This document shows, in pieces, positions 1 to 6,133 of a stretch of 7,005 bases of DNA; position 1 is the first letter of the stretch; each line of letters starts with the position of its first letter. The notes beneath the pieces are model-generated. The model was not told the origin of the DNA. It worked only from the letters and a program-made list of their open reading frames with translations, and ran no database searches. This stretch comes from JAKEHA01 sp035687255. GTDB taxonomy: Bacteria; Krumholzibacteriota; Krumholzibacteriia; WVZY01; JAKEHA01. The stretch is from NCBI GenBank assembly GCA_035687255.1, contig DASRYI010000312.1, positions 1 through 7,005 on the forward strand, read 5' to 3'. The position numbers and the translations under genes are program-made.

Positions 1-1
1 G

Positions 2-2077
2 AAGCTGATCAAGTATCCCGTCGGCGACTGGAGCACGCGCGTGCCCGAGACGGGGACCACCCCGCTGAGATTCGTCAATGGCGACACCCTGGGCGTGGCT
101 TTCGAATGCACGGTTCACGTTCCCGACCACACCGCCGAAGCGCTTTATCGCGGGTTTTCGAAGGATTTTGCTCCCGCCTTCCGCAAGCTGGTGGTGTCCG
201 CGGCGGAAATCGAAGCGGCCGCGGTGGATCGCGCCGCCGGACCCGACGCACTCGAACACGCAGTGGCGGCGCGTGTCGGCCAGCAGGCCGCGCAGTTCCA
301 GCTCGAGGTCCGGAGTACGTCGCTGGTGGCGTGGGGAACGGAGCCACGCACGGCGCACACCGGCTCCGCGACGCCCGCAGCGCGCCGCCTGGTGATTGTC
401 GGCGTCGACGGCGGCGACTGGATGAATCTTCGGCCGTTGATCGATGCCGGCGAGCTTCCCAACTTTGCGAAGCTCGTGCACGACGGCGCCAGCGGCCCGC
501 TGCGTTCCGAAGAGCCCATGCTCTCGCCGCTGCTGTGGACCACCATGGCCACCGGGCGGCTTCCCGAACAGCACGGCGTGCTCAACTTCACGGCGGTGGA
601 TCCCAAGACGGGCGCGCGCGCACCTGTGAGCCGGCACAACCGCAAGGTGGATGCGTTCTGGAACATGCTGGGCGACTACCACCACAGCGTGGACATCATC
701 GGCTGGCTGGCGACTGATCCCGCGGAAACCGTCGATGGCGTGATGGTGACCGACAAGTTTGGATACCTGGCGTACGTGCCCGAGGACACCGGCGCTGCCG
801 AGGACGCCAGCGTGTATCCGCCCGCCCGCCGTGCCGAGATGGCGGCGCTGGTGGTGCACTCGGACGCCGTGAGCGATCAGGACCTCGGACGCTTCGTGCA
901 TCTGTCGGCCGCCGAGATGGCGCAACACCGCCACACCACCGACACCACCGACGCCGTCAACAACCTGCTCCACCTCTATGCGTCCACGCTGACGTACCGC
1001 AATATTGCGGACCATCTGCTCGACCAGGATCACCCCGACGTGCTGGCCGTCTACTTCGAGTGGGTGGATGCCGTGAGCCACCTGTTCATGCTGCAGAGCC
1101 CACCGCGCATGCCGGAAGTGCCGCAGGCCGACTACGACCGCTACCAGGATGTCATCGAGCAGGCGTACATCTTCCAGGACCAGGTGCTCGGCGACATCAT
1201 GTCGCACCTGGACGACCGCGCGGTGCTGATGGTGATCTCCGACCATGGATTCAAGAGCGGCCCGGCGCGGCTCAGGGACCGCCCCGAGATCTGGGCCGGG
1301 AATGCGGCCCTGTGGCATCGCCGCGACGGCATCGTGGCTTTCTACGGCGCGGGCGTAAAGGCGGGCGGCACCGTGGAAGGCGCGTCGATTCGCGATGTGG
1401 CGCCCACGGTCCTGGCGCTCATGGGATTGCCGCAGGCGGATGACATGGCAGGCAAACCGATCACGGACGCGTTCACCGACGACGTCGTGAAGACATTCAG
1501 TCCCGAACACGTGGCCACACTCGACCGCCCGCGCGAGGATGCCACCGCGCAGACGCAAAGCGGCGCGACCGAACAGACCATGAAGAAGCTGGAAGCGCTC
1601 GGTTATCTGGCCCCCGACAATCCCGATGCGTTGCACAACCTGGGCCAGCGCTATCAGAAGAACGGCGAGTACCAGAAGGCCATCGAGAACTACAAGAAGG
1701 CCATTGCGCTGCGTCCCACCTTCTACAACGCCTACAACAACCTGGCCACGTGCTACGGGGAACTCAAGATGTATCCCGAAGCCATCGCCGCACTGGAAAA
1801 GTGCATCTCGCTCAAACCCGACGATTACTACGCGATGAGCAACCTCGCCGTCATCATGATGAACACCGGCAAGCCCGACGACGCGTTGCGCTTCGCCAAA
1901 CAGGCCGTGGACACCGAGCCCGCCTACGTGAACGGCCGCGTGACCTACGGGGCGATGCTTGCCATGACCAGGCGCTATGATGAAGCGGAGGCGCAGTTCA
2001 AAGAAGCGCTGCGCCTCGATCCCACCAACACGGCCGCGAAGAGCAATCTGGCTCGACTGAAAGCGGTGAAACCATGA
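2..2077 (+). CDS. Alkaline-phosphatase-superfamily phosphodiesterase with SPFH-like N-terminal segment and C-terminal TPRs (5' end cut)
   Basis: The frame is open to the left edge of the window, so the N-terminus is missing and the GTG at 41 is probably internal. Residues are counted from that GTG. Residues 1-100, with the codons before them, resemble the end of an SPFH/band-7 (prohibitin-like) domain. This match is weak and judged by eye. Residues 117-470 form a type I phosphodiesterase/nucleotide pyrophosphatase domain of the alkaline phosphatase fold. Visible metal ligands are D123 in VGVDGGD, D343 and H347 in WVDAVSH, D401-H402 in SDHGF, and H426. The likely nucleophile is S162 in LSPLLWTTMATG. 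Four consecutive 34-residue TPRs follow (about 526-559, 560-593, 594-627, 628-661). The family cleaves phosphate mono- or diesters, or transfers phospho-groups. The substrate cannot be told, and the protein could be membrane-anchored with the catalytic part outside the cytoplasm. The stop overlaps gpmI by 4 nt. Confidence 0.85.
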   Translation, partial: KLIKYPVGDWSTRVPETGTTPLRFVNGDTLGVAFECTVHVPDHTAEALYRGFSKDFAPAFRKLVVSAAEIEAAAVDRAAGPDALEHAVAARVGQQAAQFQLEVRSTSLVAWGTEPRTAHTGSATPAARRLVIVGVDGGDWMNLRPLIDAGELPNFAKLVHDGASGPLRSEEPMLSPLLWTTMATGRLPEQHGVLNFTAVDPKTGARAPVSRHNRKVDAFWNMLGDYHHSVDIIGWLATDPAETVDGVMVTDKFGYLAYVPEDTGAAEDASVYPPARRAEMAALVVHSDAVSDQDLGRFVHLSAAEMAQHRHTTDTTDAVNNLLHLYASTLTYRNIADHLLDQDHPDVLAVYFEWVDAVSHLFMLQSPPRMPEVPQADYDRYQDVIEQAYIFQDQVLGDIMSHLDDRAVLMVISDHGFKSGPARLRDRPEIWAGNAALWHRRDGIVAFYGAGVKAGGTVEGASIRDVAPTVLALMGLPQADDMAGKPITDAFTDDVVKTFSPEHVATLDRPREDATAQTQSGATEQTMKKLEALGYLAPDNPDALHNLGQRYQKNGEYQKAIENYKKAIALRPTFYNAYNNLATCYGELKMYPEAIAALEKCISLKPDDYYAMSNLAVIMMNTGKPDDALRFAKQAVDTEPAYVNGRVTYGAMLAMTRRYDEAEAQFKEALRLDPTNTAAKSNLARLKAVKP
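2065..2069 (+). promoter_or_regulatory. Ribosome binding site of gpmI (GGTGA)
   Basis: GGTGA lies 4 nt before the ATG at 2074. It matches the distal part of the consensus AAGGAGGTGA, for which a short spacing is expected. It lies inside the upstream coding region, so gpmI translation is probably coupled to the phosphodiesterase gene through the ATGA overlap. No separate gpmI promoter stands out to me. Confidence 0.45.
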
Positions 2078-3606
2078 GCAACACCCGCAAACCCGTGCTC
2101 ATCATCATGGATGGATGGGGATGGCGTGAAGAAACCGAAGCCAACGCCGTGCGCCTGGCCCGCACGCCGGTGTTCGACCGGCTCTGGAGCACGTATCCGC
2201 GCACGCTCATTCAGGCTTCGCAGCACTGGGTGGGCCTGCCCGAGGGACAGATGGGAAACAGCGAGGTGGGTCACCTGAATATCGGCGCCGGGCGCATTGT
2301 GTACCAGGACATCGTGCGCATCGACCGCAGCATCGAAGACGGATCGTTCTTCAAGAACGCGGTGTTGCTGGAGGCGATGAAACAGGGCAAGGCACAGTCG
2401 CTGCACTTGATCGGCCTCTTGTCGGACGGCGGTGTGCACAGTCACCAGCGGCACCTGCACGCACTCATCGATCTCGCCAAACGCAGCGGTGTGCGTGATG
2501 TGGTCGTGCACGCCATTACGGACGGGCGCGACACCGCGCCGCACGGCGGCAGAGAATATCTGCAACGCCTGCAGGCGCACATGGACGCGACCGGCGTGGG
2601 ACGCATCGCGTCGGTCGTGGGCCGCTACTGGGCCATGGACCGCGACAAGCGCTGGGAACGCACCGCTCGCGCCTATGCGCTGTACACGCGTGGCGAGGGC
2701 GCAACCGCGCGCAGCGCTGCGGAGGCGATCGAGAACTCCTACCGGGCGGATGTCACGGATGAATTCGTGGAGCCGGTGGCCATTGTTCCCGACGGGACGC
2801 CCACGGTGGTGCGCGACGGCGACGCCGTTCTTTTCTTCAACTTCCGCGCCGATCGCGCGCGCCAGATCACGCACGCCTTCACCGACCAGGAGTTCGCGGG
2901 ATTCGAGCGCAAACCACGGCCGCGCGTGCACTACACCTGCATGTCGCGCTACGACGAAATACTGACGCTGCCGGTGGTGTTTCCGCCCGAGTCGCGGACG
3001 CACATTCTGGTGGATACGGCGGTGGCGGCGGGCAAGAAAACGCTGCGCATCGCCGAGACCGAAAAGTACGCGCACGTGACGTACTTCTTCAACGGCGGCG
3101 AGGAGGTTCCATTTCCCGGCGAGACGCGCAAGCTCATCCCCTCGCCGAAGGTCGCCACCTACGATCTCCAGCCCGAGATGAGCGCGCGCGGCGTGTGCGA
3201 CACGTTGATCGAGGAGATCCGCGGCGATCAACACGACTACCTCATCTGCAACTTCGCCAACCCCGACATGGTGGGACACACCGGCGTGCTGGCGGCGGCC
3301 ATCAAGGCAGTGGAGACCGTCGATGCCTGCGTGGGACGCGTGCTGGAGGCGCTGGACCCCGCCCGTCACGTGGCCATCGTGACGGCCGATCACGGCAATT
3401 GCGAGACCATGATCGACCCCGCGACGGGCGGGCCGCACACGGCGCACACCACCAATCCGGTGCCGTGCATCCTGGTGGACCGCGACTACCGGGGCAAACT
3501 CATCGACGACGGGTCGCTGCGCGATCTGGCGCCCACCATTCTCAACTATCTGGGAGTTGCCCTGCCGGACGAGATGACCGGCCGCGATTTGCGCGCCGGG
3601 CGCTAG
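2074..3606 (+). CDS. gpmI: 2,3-bisphosphoglycerate-independent phosphoglycerate mutase
   Basis: This cytoplasmic enzyme interconverts 3-phosphoglycerate and 2-phosphoglycerate in glycolysis and gluconeogenesis, using two metal ions (usually Mn) and a phosphoserine intermediate. The 510-residue length is normal for the family and the gene looks complete. Visible residues are D13 in IIMDGWG and nucleophile S63 in MGNSEVGH. Substrate-binding stretches include H123 in VHSHQRH, DGRDTAP (150-156), GRYWAMDRDKRW (183-194), FNFRADRAR (255-263) and K331 in ETEKYAHVTYFFNGG. The second set of metal ligands is D398 and H402 (NPDMVGHTG), D439-H440 (TADHGN) and H458 (PHTAHTTNP). The ATG at 2074 is favoured because the conserved N-terminal motif starts a few residues later and because of the ATGA overlap with the upstream gene. 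The stop shares CTAG with the convergent glycosyltransferase gene. I see nothing abnormal in the enzyme. Confidence 0.98.
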   Translation: MSNTRKPVLIIMDGWGWREETEANAVRLARTPVFDRLWSTYPRTLIQASQHWVGLPEGQMGNSEVGHLNIGAGRIVYQDIVRIDRSIEDGSFFKNAVLLEAMKQGKAQSLHLIGLLSDGGVHSHQRHLHALIDLAKRSGVRDVVVHAITDGRDTAPHGGREYLQRLQAHMDATGVGRIASVVGRYWAMDRDKRWERTARAYALYTRGEGATARSAAEAIENSYRADVTDEFVEPVAIVPDGTPTVVRDGDAVLFFNFRADRARQITHAFTDQEFAGFERKPRPRVHYTCMSRYDEILTLPVVFPPESRTHILVDTAVAAGKKTLRIAETEKYAHVTYFFNGGEEVPFPGETRKLIPSPKVATYDLQPEMSARGVCDTLIEEIRGDQHDYLICNFANPDMVGHTGVLAAAIKAVETVDACVGRVLEALDPARHVAIVTADHGNCETMIDPATGGPHTAHTTNPVPCILVDRDYRGKLIDDGSLRDLAPTILNYLGVALPDEMTGRDLRAGR

Positions 3607-4760
3607 TCCGCTGCCGGTGGCCGGGATGATCCCCGCAGCCGCATCAGCTCGCGCAGTCCAAACACGCCCATCAAAATGATGAGCGGCTCGATGGTGAGCC
3701 GGAAGCGATCGTCGCCGGTCATGAAGCCGCGCACGAACGCATACGCAAAAATCGAGACCGTGAGAATCAACGCGGGGCGGTGGCGTTTTCGGATTGCAAA
3801 GATCACACCGATGACGACAAAGGGCAGCAGCAGGCCGTAGGTGAGCAGGCTGGTGAGGTTGTGGCGCAGTGACCACGCGGGTTCCGCCGCCACGGCATGC
3901 GCCGGGTCCGCGGGTGACTTGTAAAACCGCACCACGCGCCAGAACTCCCGGGTGTTGTGCAGAAATCCGGGCTGGCGATACACCATTCCGGGCGGCACTT
4001 CGACGCGCTGCGCGGGTACGGGTATGCTCAGCAGGCGGATCACCGGGCCGGAATAGCGATCGGCCTCGATGCTGACCGGGACGAATTCGTGGTGCACATA
4101 GTAGTTGCGCACCGTCCAGGGAACATTCATGAACAGAAAGAATGCGGCGAACAGGAACAGGTACTGCAGGTTGAGCGTGCGGTGGTGTGTGGCAAACAGG
4201 GCGAAGTACACGATCAGCACCGGCAGCAGCACCAGAAACACGGGCTCCGTCATGATCAGCAGCGTGTAGAGCACCGCCAGCCACACCGCGGTGCGCATGC
4301 GCCGGAAGGGCGCGCACAGCTGGTACACGAACCACGTGAAGAGAAACGCGACCATCACATCGCGAAACACAAAGCTGGCGAATGCGATCTGGTGCACGAA
4401 CAGACCCAGCCAGATGGCCGCCACCAGACCCGCGCGCGGCGCGAACCGGTTCTCGCCGATCCGGTACAGAAAGAACGTGGTCATTCCGCCCAGGAAGCAG
4501 TTGAGCAGCACCGCCGTCCACCACGAGGCCCCGAAGACGCTGAACACCGCGGCCAGCAGGATCAGATAGCCGGGCGCGTTGGGGGAAAAGGGCGTGGTGA
4601 CCCAGTTGAAATCCTGCGCCATGCGTGCGGCGATCTGGTAGTCGTACGTCTCGTGAATGGTGACGACGTCGGGGTTGCCGCCGAAGATCACGGCAAAGAG
4701 AACCCGCAGGCCGAAGGCCAGAGCGAAGAGTGCAAGCAGTGTGCGGCGGTCGGGGGTCAC
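3603..4760 (-). CDS. Multi-pass membrane glycosyltransferase, GT-C / PMT (ArnT-like, GT39) type
   Basis: This is a 385-residue, strongly hydrophobic protein with about 9-11 predicted membrane segments, beginning with TM1 at residues 7-27. The first external loop carries acidic residues (HETYDY, E37 and D40), where GT-C enzymes keep their catalytic or metal-binding acid. It is followed by NAPGYLILLA (61-70), equivalent to the PPGYP motif of PMT_2 proteins. PWTVRNY (214-220) followed by FVPVS, and DDRFRLTIEPL (350-360), are also typical of this family. Members move a sugar from a polyprenyl-phosphate carrier to protein, lipid A or other glycan on the outer face of the inner membrane. Donor and acceptor cannot be told here. 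It is short for ArnT-type enzymes and lacks a large C-terminal extracytoplasmic domain. The start is GTG, supported by an RBS-like GAGG and an upstream promoter. A PMT/GT39 member of unknown specificity is the safest label. Confidence 0.85.
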   Translation of the reverse strand: MTPDRRTLLALFALAFGLRVLFAVIFGGNPDVVTIHETYDYQIAARMAQDFNWVTTPFSPNAPGYLILLAAVFSVFGASWWTAVLLNCFLGGMTTFFLYRIGENRFAPRAGLVAAIWLGLFVHQIAFASFVFRDVMVAFLFTWFVYQLCAPFRRMRTAVWLAVLYTLLIMTEPVFLVLLPVLIVYFALFATHHRTLNLQYLFLFAAFFLFMNVPWTVRNYYVHHEFVPVSIEADRYSGPVIRLLSIPVPAQRVEVPPGMVYRQPGFLHNTREFWRVVRFYKSPADPAHAVAAEPAWSLRHNLTSLLTYGLLLPFVVIGVIFAIRKRHRPALILTVSIFAYAFVRGFMTGDDRFRLTIEPLIILMGVFGLRELMRLRGSSRPPAAD

Positions 4761-4764
4761 GGTA

Positions 4765-4768
4765 CCTC
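4765..4768 (-). promoter_or_regulatory. Ribosome binding site (GAGG) for the glycosyltransferase gene
   Basis: Read on the minus strand, GAGG (within TGAGGT) ends 4 nt before the GTG at 4760-4758. The spacing is rather short, but this is the only good purine-rich match near a possible start, and it supports choosing the GTG. Confidence 0.45.
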
Positions 4769-4771
4769 AGT

Positions 4772-4785
4772 GCCCGACATCGGGC
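4772..4785. repeat. Inverted repeat GCCCGA-CA-TCGGGC in the glycosyltransferase leader
   Basis: This is a perfect 6-2-6 inverted repeat between the predicted transcription start of the minus-strand gene (about 4795) and its RBS. It could be a small operator just downstream of the promoter. As RNA it could form a 5-bp GC-rich hairpin with a 4-nt loop, ending 3 nt before the GAGG and able to affect ribosome access. Short GC-rich palindromes are common by chance in DNA of this composition. Confidence 0.3.
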
Positions 4786-4801
4786 GGCACGTCGAAGCAG
4801 C

Positions 4802-4831
4802 AGTGTACGGACGGCTGTGCTCGGGTGTCAA
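4802..4831 (-). promoter_or_regulatory. Predicted sigma-70-type promoter for the glycosyltransferase gene
   Basis: On the minus strand there is a perfect -35 box TTGACA (4831-4826), an 18-nt spacer and a -10 box TACACT (4807-4802, 4 of 6 to TATAAT). The start of transcription would be near 4795, giving a leader of about 35 nt before the GTG at 4760. A perfect TTGACA in such GC-rich DNA at the right distance from a start codon is good evidence. The site has not been tested. Confidence 0.6.
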
Positions 4832-4902
4832 CAAGCGGTGGCGCGGGTGGAAGTGGGTCGCACGGACGCCGCCATGATCAGTGCAACCGACGGCCGACGC
4901 GG

Positions 4903-4931
4903 TTGCCCGGCCGGTCGTGCTGTGCTAGTAT
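4903..4931 (+). promoter_or_regulatory. Predicted sigma-70-type promoter with extended -10 for the sugar aminotransferase gene
   Basis: The -35 box TTGCCC (4903-4908, 4 of 6) is followed by a 17-nt spacer and the -10 box TAGTAT (4926-4931, 4 of 6). A TGC immediately before the -10 box (4923-4925) fits the extended -10 TGn. Transcription would start near 4938, giving a leader of about 84 nt. The palindrome CCGGCCGG (4907-4914) overlaps the end of the -35 box and the spacer; it might bind a regulator or be chance. The promoter is back to back with that of the divergent glycosyltransferase gene, the two -35 boxes being about 70 bp apart. Confidence 0.55.
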
Positions 4932-4956
4932 GGAAGCCGAGTTTTGGCCGCGTTCA

Positions 4957-4970
4957 TGCGGTTTTCCGCA
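4957..4970 (+). other. Small leader hairpin (TGCGG-TTTT-CCGCA)
   Basis: A 5-bp stem with a 4-nt T loop lies within the predicted leader of the aminotransferase mRNA, about 20 nt after the proposed transcription start. No U-tract follows, so it is not an obvious attenuator. No conserved riboswitch core is recognisable. It may simply stabilise the 5' end or be chance. Confidence 0.25.
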
Positions 4971-5007
4971 CGTAGCCGCGTTGTTCTCGACAGGTTTTTC
5001 CACACAC

Positions 5008-5012
5008 GAGGT
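5008..5012 (+). promoter_or_regulatory. Ribosome binding site (GAGGT) fixing the aminotransferase start
   Basis: GAGGT lies 9 nt before the ATG at 5022. It supports that start over an in-frame TTG at 4944, which would add 26 residues not expected at the N-terminus of this family. Confidence 0.5.
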
Positions 5013-5021
5013 TCCTGCATC

Positions 5022-6122
5022 ATGGCGATTCCGTTTCTCGACCTGAAGGCCCAGTACGCCTCCATCAAGCCCGAAATCGAGGCCGCCGTCACCGGCGTGC
5101 TCGATTCGTGCGGGTTCATCGGGGGCGAAAACCTCAAGCGCTTCGAACGCAACTTTGCCGCCTACATGGGCGCGAAGCACGCGGTCGGCAGCTGCAGCGG
5201 CACGTCGGCGCTGCACCTGGCGCTGATGGGCGCAGGTGTGAAGAAGGGCGACGAGGTCATCACGGCGGTCAACACCTTCATCGCCACTACCGAGGCCATC
5301 ACGCACGCCGGCGCAACGCCGGTGCTGGTGGATGTCGACGAGGCCACGCAACTCATCGATCCGGCGCGCATCGAAGCCGCCATCACGCCGAAAACCACGT
5401 GCATTGTGCCCGTGCACCTGTACGGCCAGCCCGCCGACATGGACGCCGTTCGCGATATCGCGAAGCGGCGCGGTCTCAAGGTCGTGGCCGACGCCGCGCA
5501 GTCGCATGGCTCGGCCATCGACGGCGACCGCAAGAAGACGCTGGGCGATACCACCGCCACCAGCTTCTATCCCGGAAAGAATCTCGGCGCGGCCGGCGAC
5601 GCCGGCGCCGTGCTGACCGACAACGAGGAGACGGCCGTGTTCATGCGCGCGCTCGGTGACCACGGGAGCAAGGAGAAGTATCACCACCAGTACGAGGGCT
5701 GGAACTACCGTCTCGACGCCATGCAGGCGGCCATCCTCGACGTGAAGCTCAAGCACCTCGACACCTGGACCGCCGCGCGCCGCGCGCACGCTGCGCGTTA
5801 CAACAAAGCCTTCGCCGGCAGCAACGTGATTCCCATTCAGGCGGCACCCGGACGCACGCACGTGTATCACCTGTACGTGGTGCGCGTGCCCGACCGCGAC
5901 CGGACCATGGCGCGCCTGAAGGAAAAGGGAATCGGCGTCGGCATCCACTACCCCGTGCCGCTGCACCTGCAGCCCGCCTACGCGCACCTCGGCCTGAAAA
6001 AGGGAACGTTCCCGGTGGCGGAAAAAGTGATTCCGCACATCATCTCGTTGCCGATGTACGCGGAACTCACCGACGCCATGATTGACGAAGCCGCCGCGGC
6101 CGTGATCGACGCGGCGAAGTAG
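5022..6122 (+). CDS. DegT/DnrJ/EryC1/StrS-family PLP-dependent sugar aminotransferase
   Basis: The protein has 366 residues, the usual family length, and starts with the characteristic IPFLDLKAQY. Family members transfer an amino group, usually from glutamate, to a keto group of a nucleotide-activated sugar in the cytoplasm. The products feed O-antigen, other surface polysaccharides, glycoprotein glycans or secondary metabolites. Visible residues are the phosphate-binding GTSALH (60-65), D157 in VVADAAQSHG (contacting the pyridine nitrogen), S181 and the Schiff-base lysine K186 in SFYPGKNLG, and N228 with R230 in EGWNYRLDAMQAA. The C-terminal half has the expected GIGVGIHYPVPLHLQPAY. General resemblance is to enzymes making 3-amino sugars (WbpE/WlbC or QdtB/FdtB type), but the substrate cannot be assigned from sequence alone. 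No partner dehydrogenase, epimerase or acetyltransferase is in the window. The divergent membrane glycosyltransferase suggests surface glycan use (inference). Confidence 0.95.
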   Translation: MAIPFLDLKAQYASIKPEIEAAVTGVLDSCGFIGGENLKRFERNFAAYMGAKHAVGSCSGTSALHLALMGAGVKKGDEVITAVNTFIATTEAITHAGATPVLVDVDEATQLIDPARIEAAITPKTTCIVPVHLYGQPADMDAVRDIAKRRGLKVVADAAQSHGSAIDGDRKKTLGDTTATSFYPGKNLGAAGDAGAVLTDNEETAVFMRALGDHGSKEKYHHQYEGWNYRLDAMQAAILDVKLKHLDTWTAARRAHAARYNKAFAGSNVIPIQAAPGRTHVYHLYVVRVPDRDRTMARLKEKGIGVGIHYPVPLHLQPAYAHLGLKKGTFPVAEKVIPHIISLPMYAELTDAMIDEAAAAVIDAAK

Positions 6123-6133
6123 CTCGCTACTTC
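6116..6133. terminator. Candidate bidirectional hairpin terminator at convergent gene ends
   Basis: This is a perfect 8-2-8 inverted repeat (GAAGTAGC, TC, GCTACTTC). It contains the last lysine codon and stop (AAG TAG) of the aminotransferase gene, and the same AAG TAG of the convergent minus-strand gene. In RNA it allows a 7-bp stem with a 4-nt loop in either direction. There is no run of T after it on either strand and the stem is only moderately GC-rich, so it is not a classical intrinsic terminator. It may instead protect mRNA 3' ends or pause polymerase. Confidence 0.4.

Noticed and set aside
41..43. GTG at 41 as the true start of the phosphodiesterase gene
   Set aside because: The frame is open upstream to the window edge with coding-like residues, and the start would cut into a probable SPFH-like domain. 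The gene is best treated as truncated.
3612..3626. GC-rich hairpin (CCGG-TGG-CCGG) near the gpmI stop as a terminator
   Set aside because: The stem is only 4 bp, there is no T-tract, and it lies in the coding end of the convergent gene.
1975..4524. An 849-codon open frame on the minus strand covering all of gpmI and much of the glycosyltransferase gene
   Set aside because: It is a composition shadow: antisense to a certain gpmI and out of frame with the real minus-strand membrane protein. The translation is rich in Arg, His, Val and Gly with no recognisable domain.
3957..4877. A 306-codon plus-strand frame rich in His, Gln and Arg
   Set aside because: It is the expected antisense image of a hydrophobic multi-pass membrane protein. 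It has no domain signal and runs through the intergenic promoter region.
4944..5021. N-terminal extension of the aminotransferase from a TTG at 4944
   Set aside because: The family starts at the IPFLDLKAQY motif. An RBS precedes the ATG at 5022, and the extra 26 residues look like translated leader.
4878..6038. A 386-codon open frame on the minus strand opposite the aminotransferase gene
   Set aside because: It mirrors the aminotransferase gene in extent and has His/Arg/Val-rich low-information sequence. The plus-strand frame has every catalytic motif of a known family.
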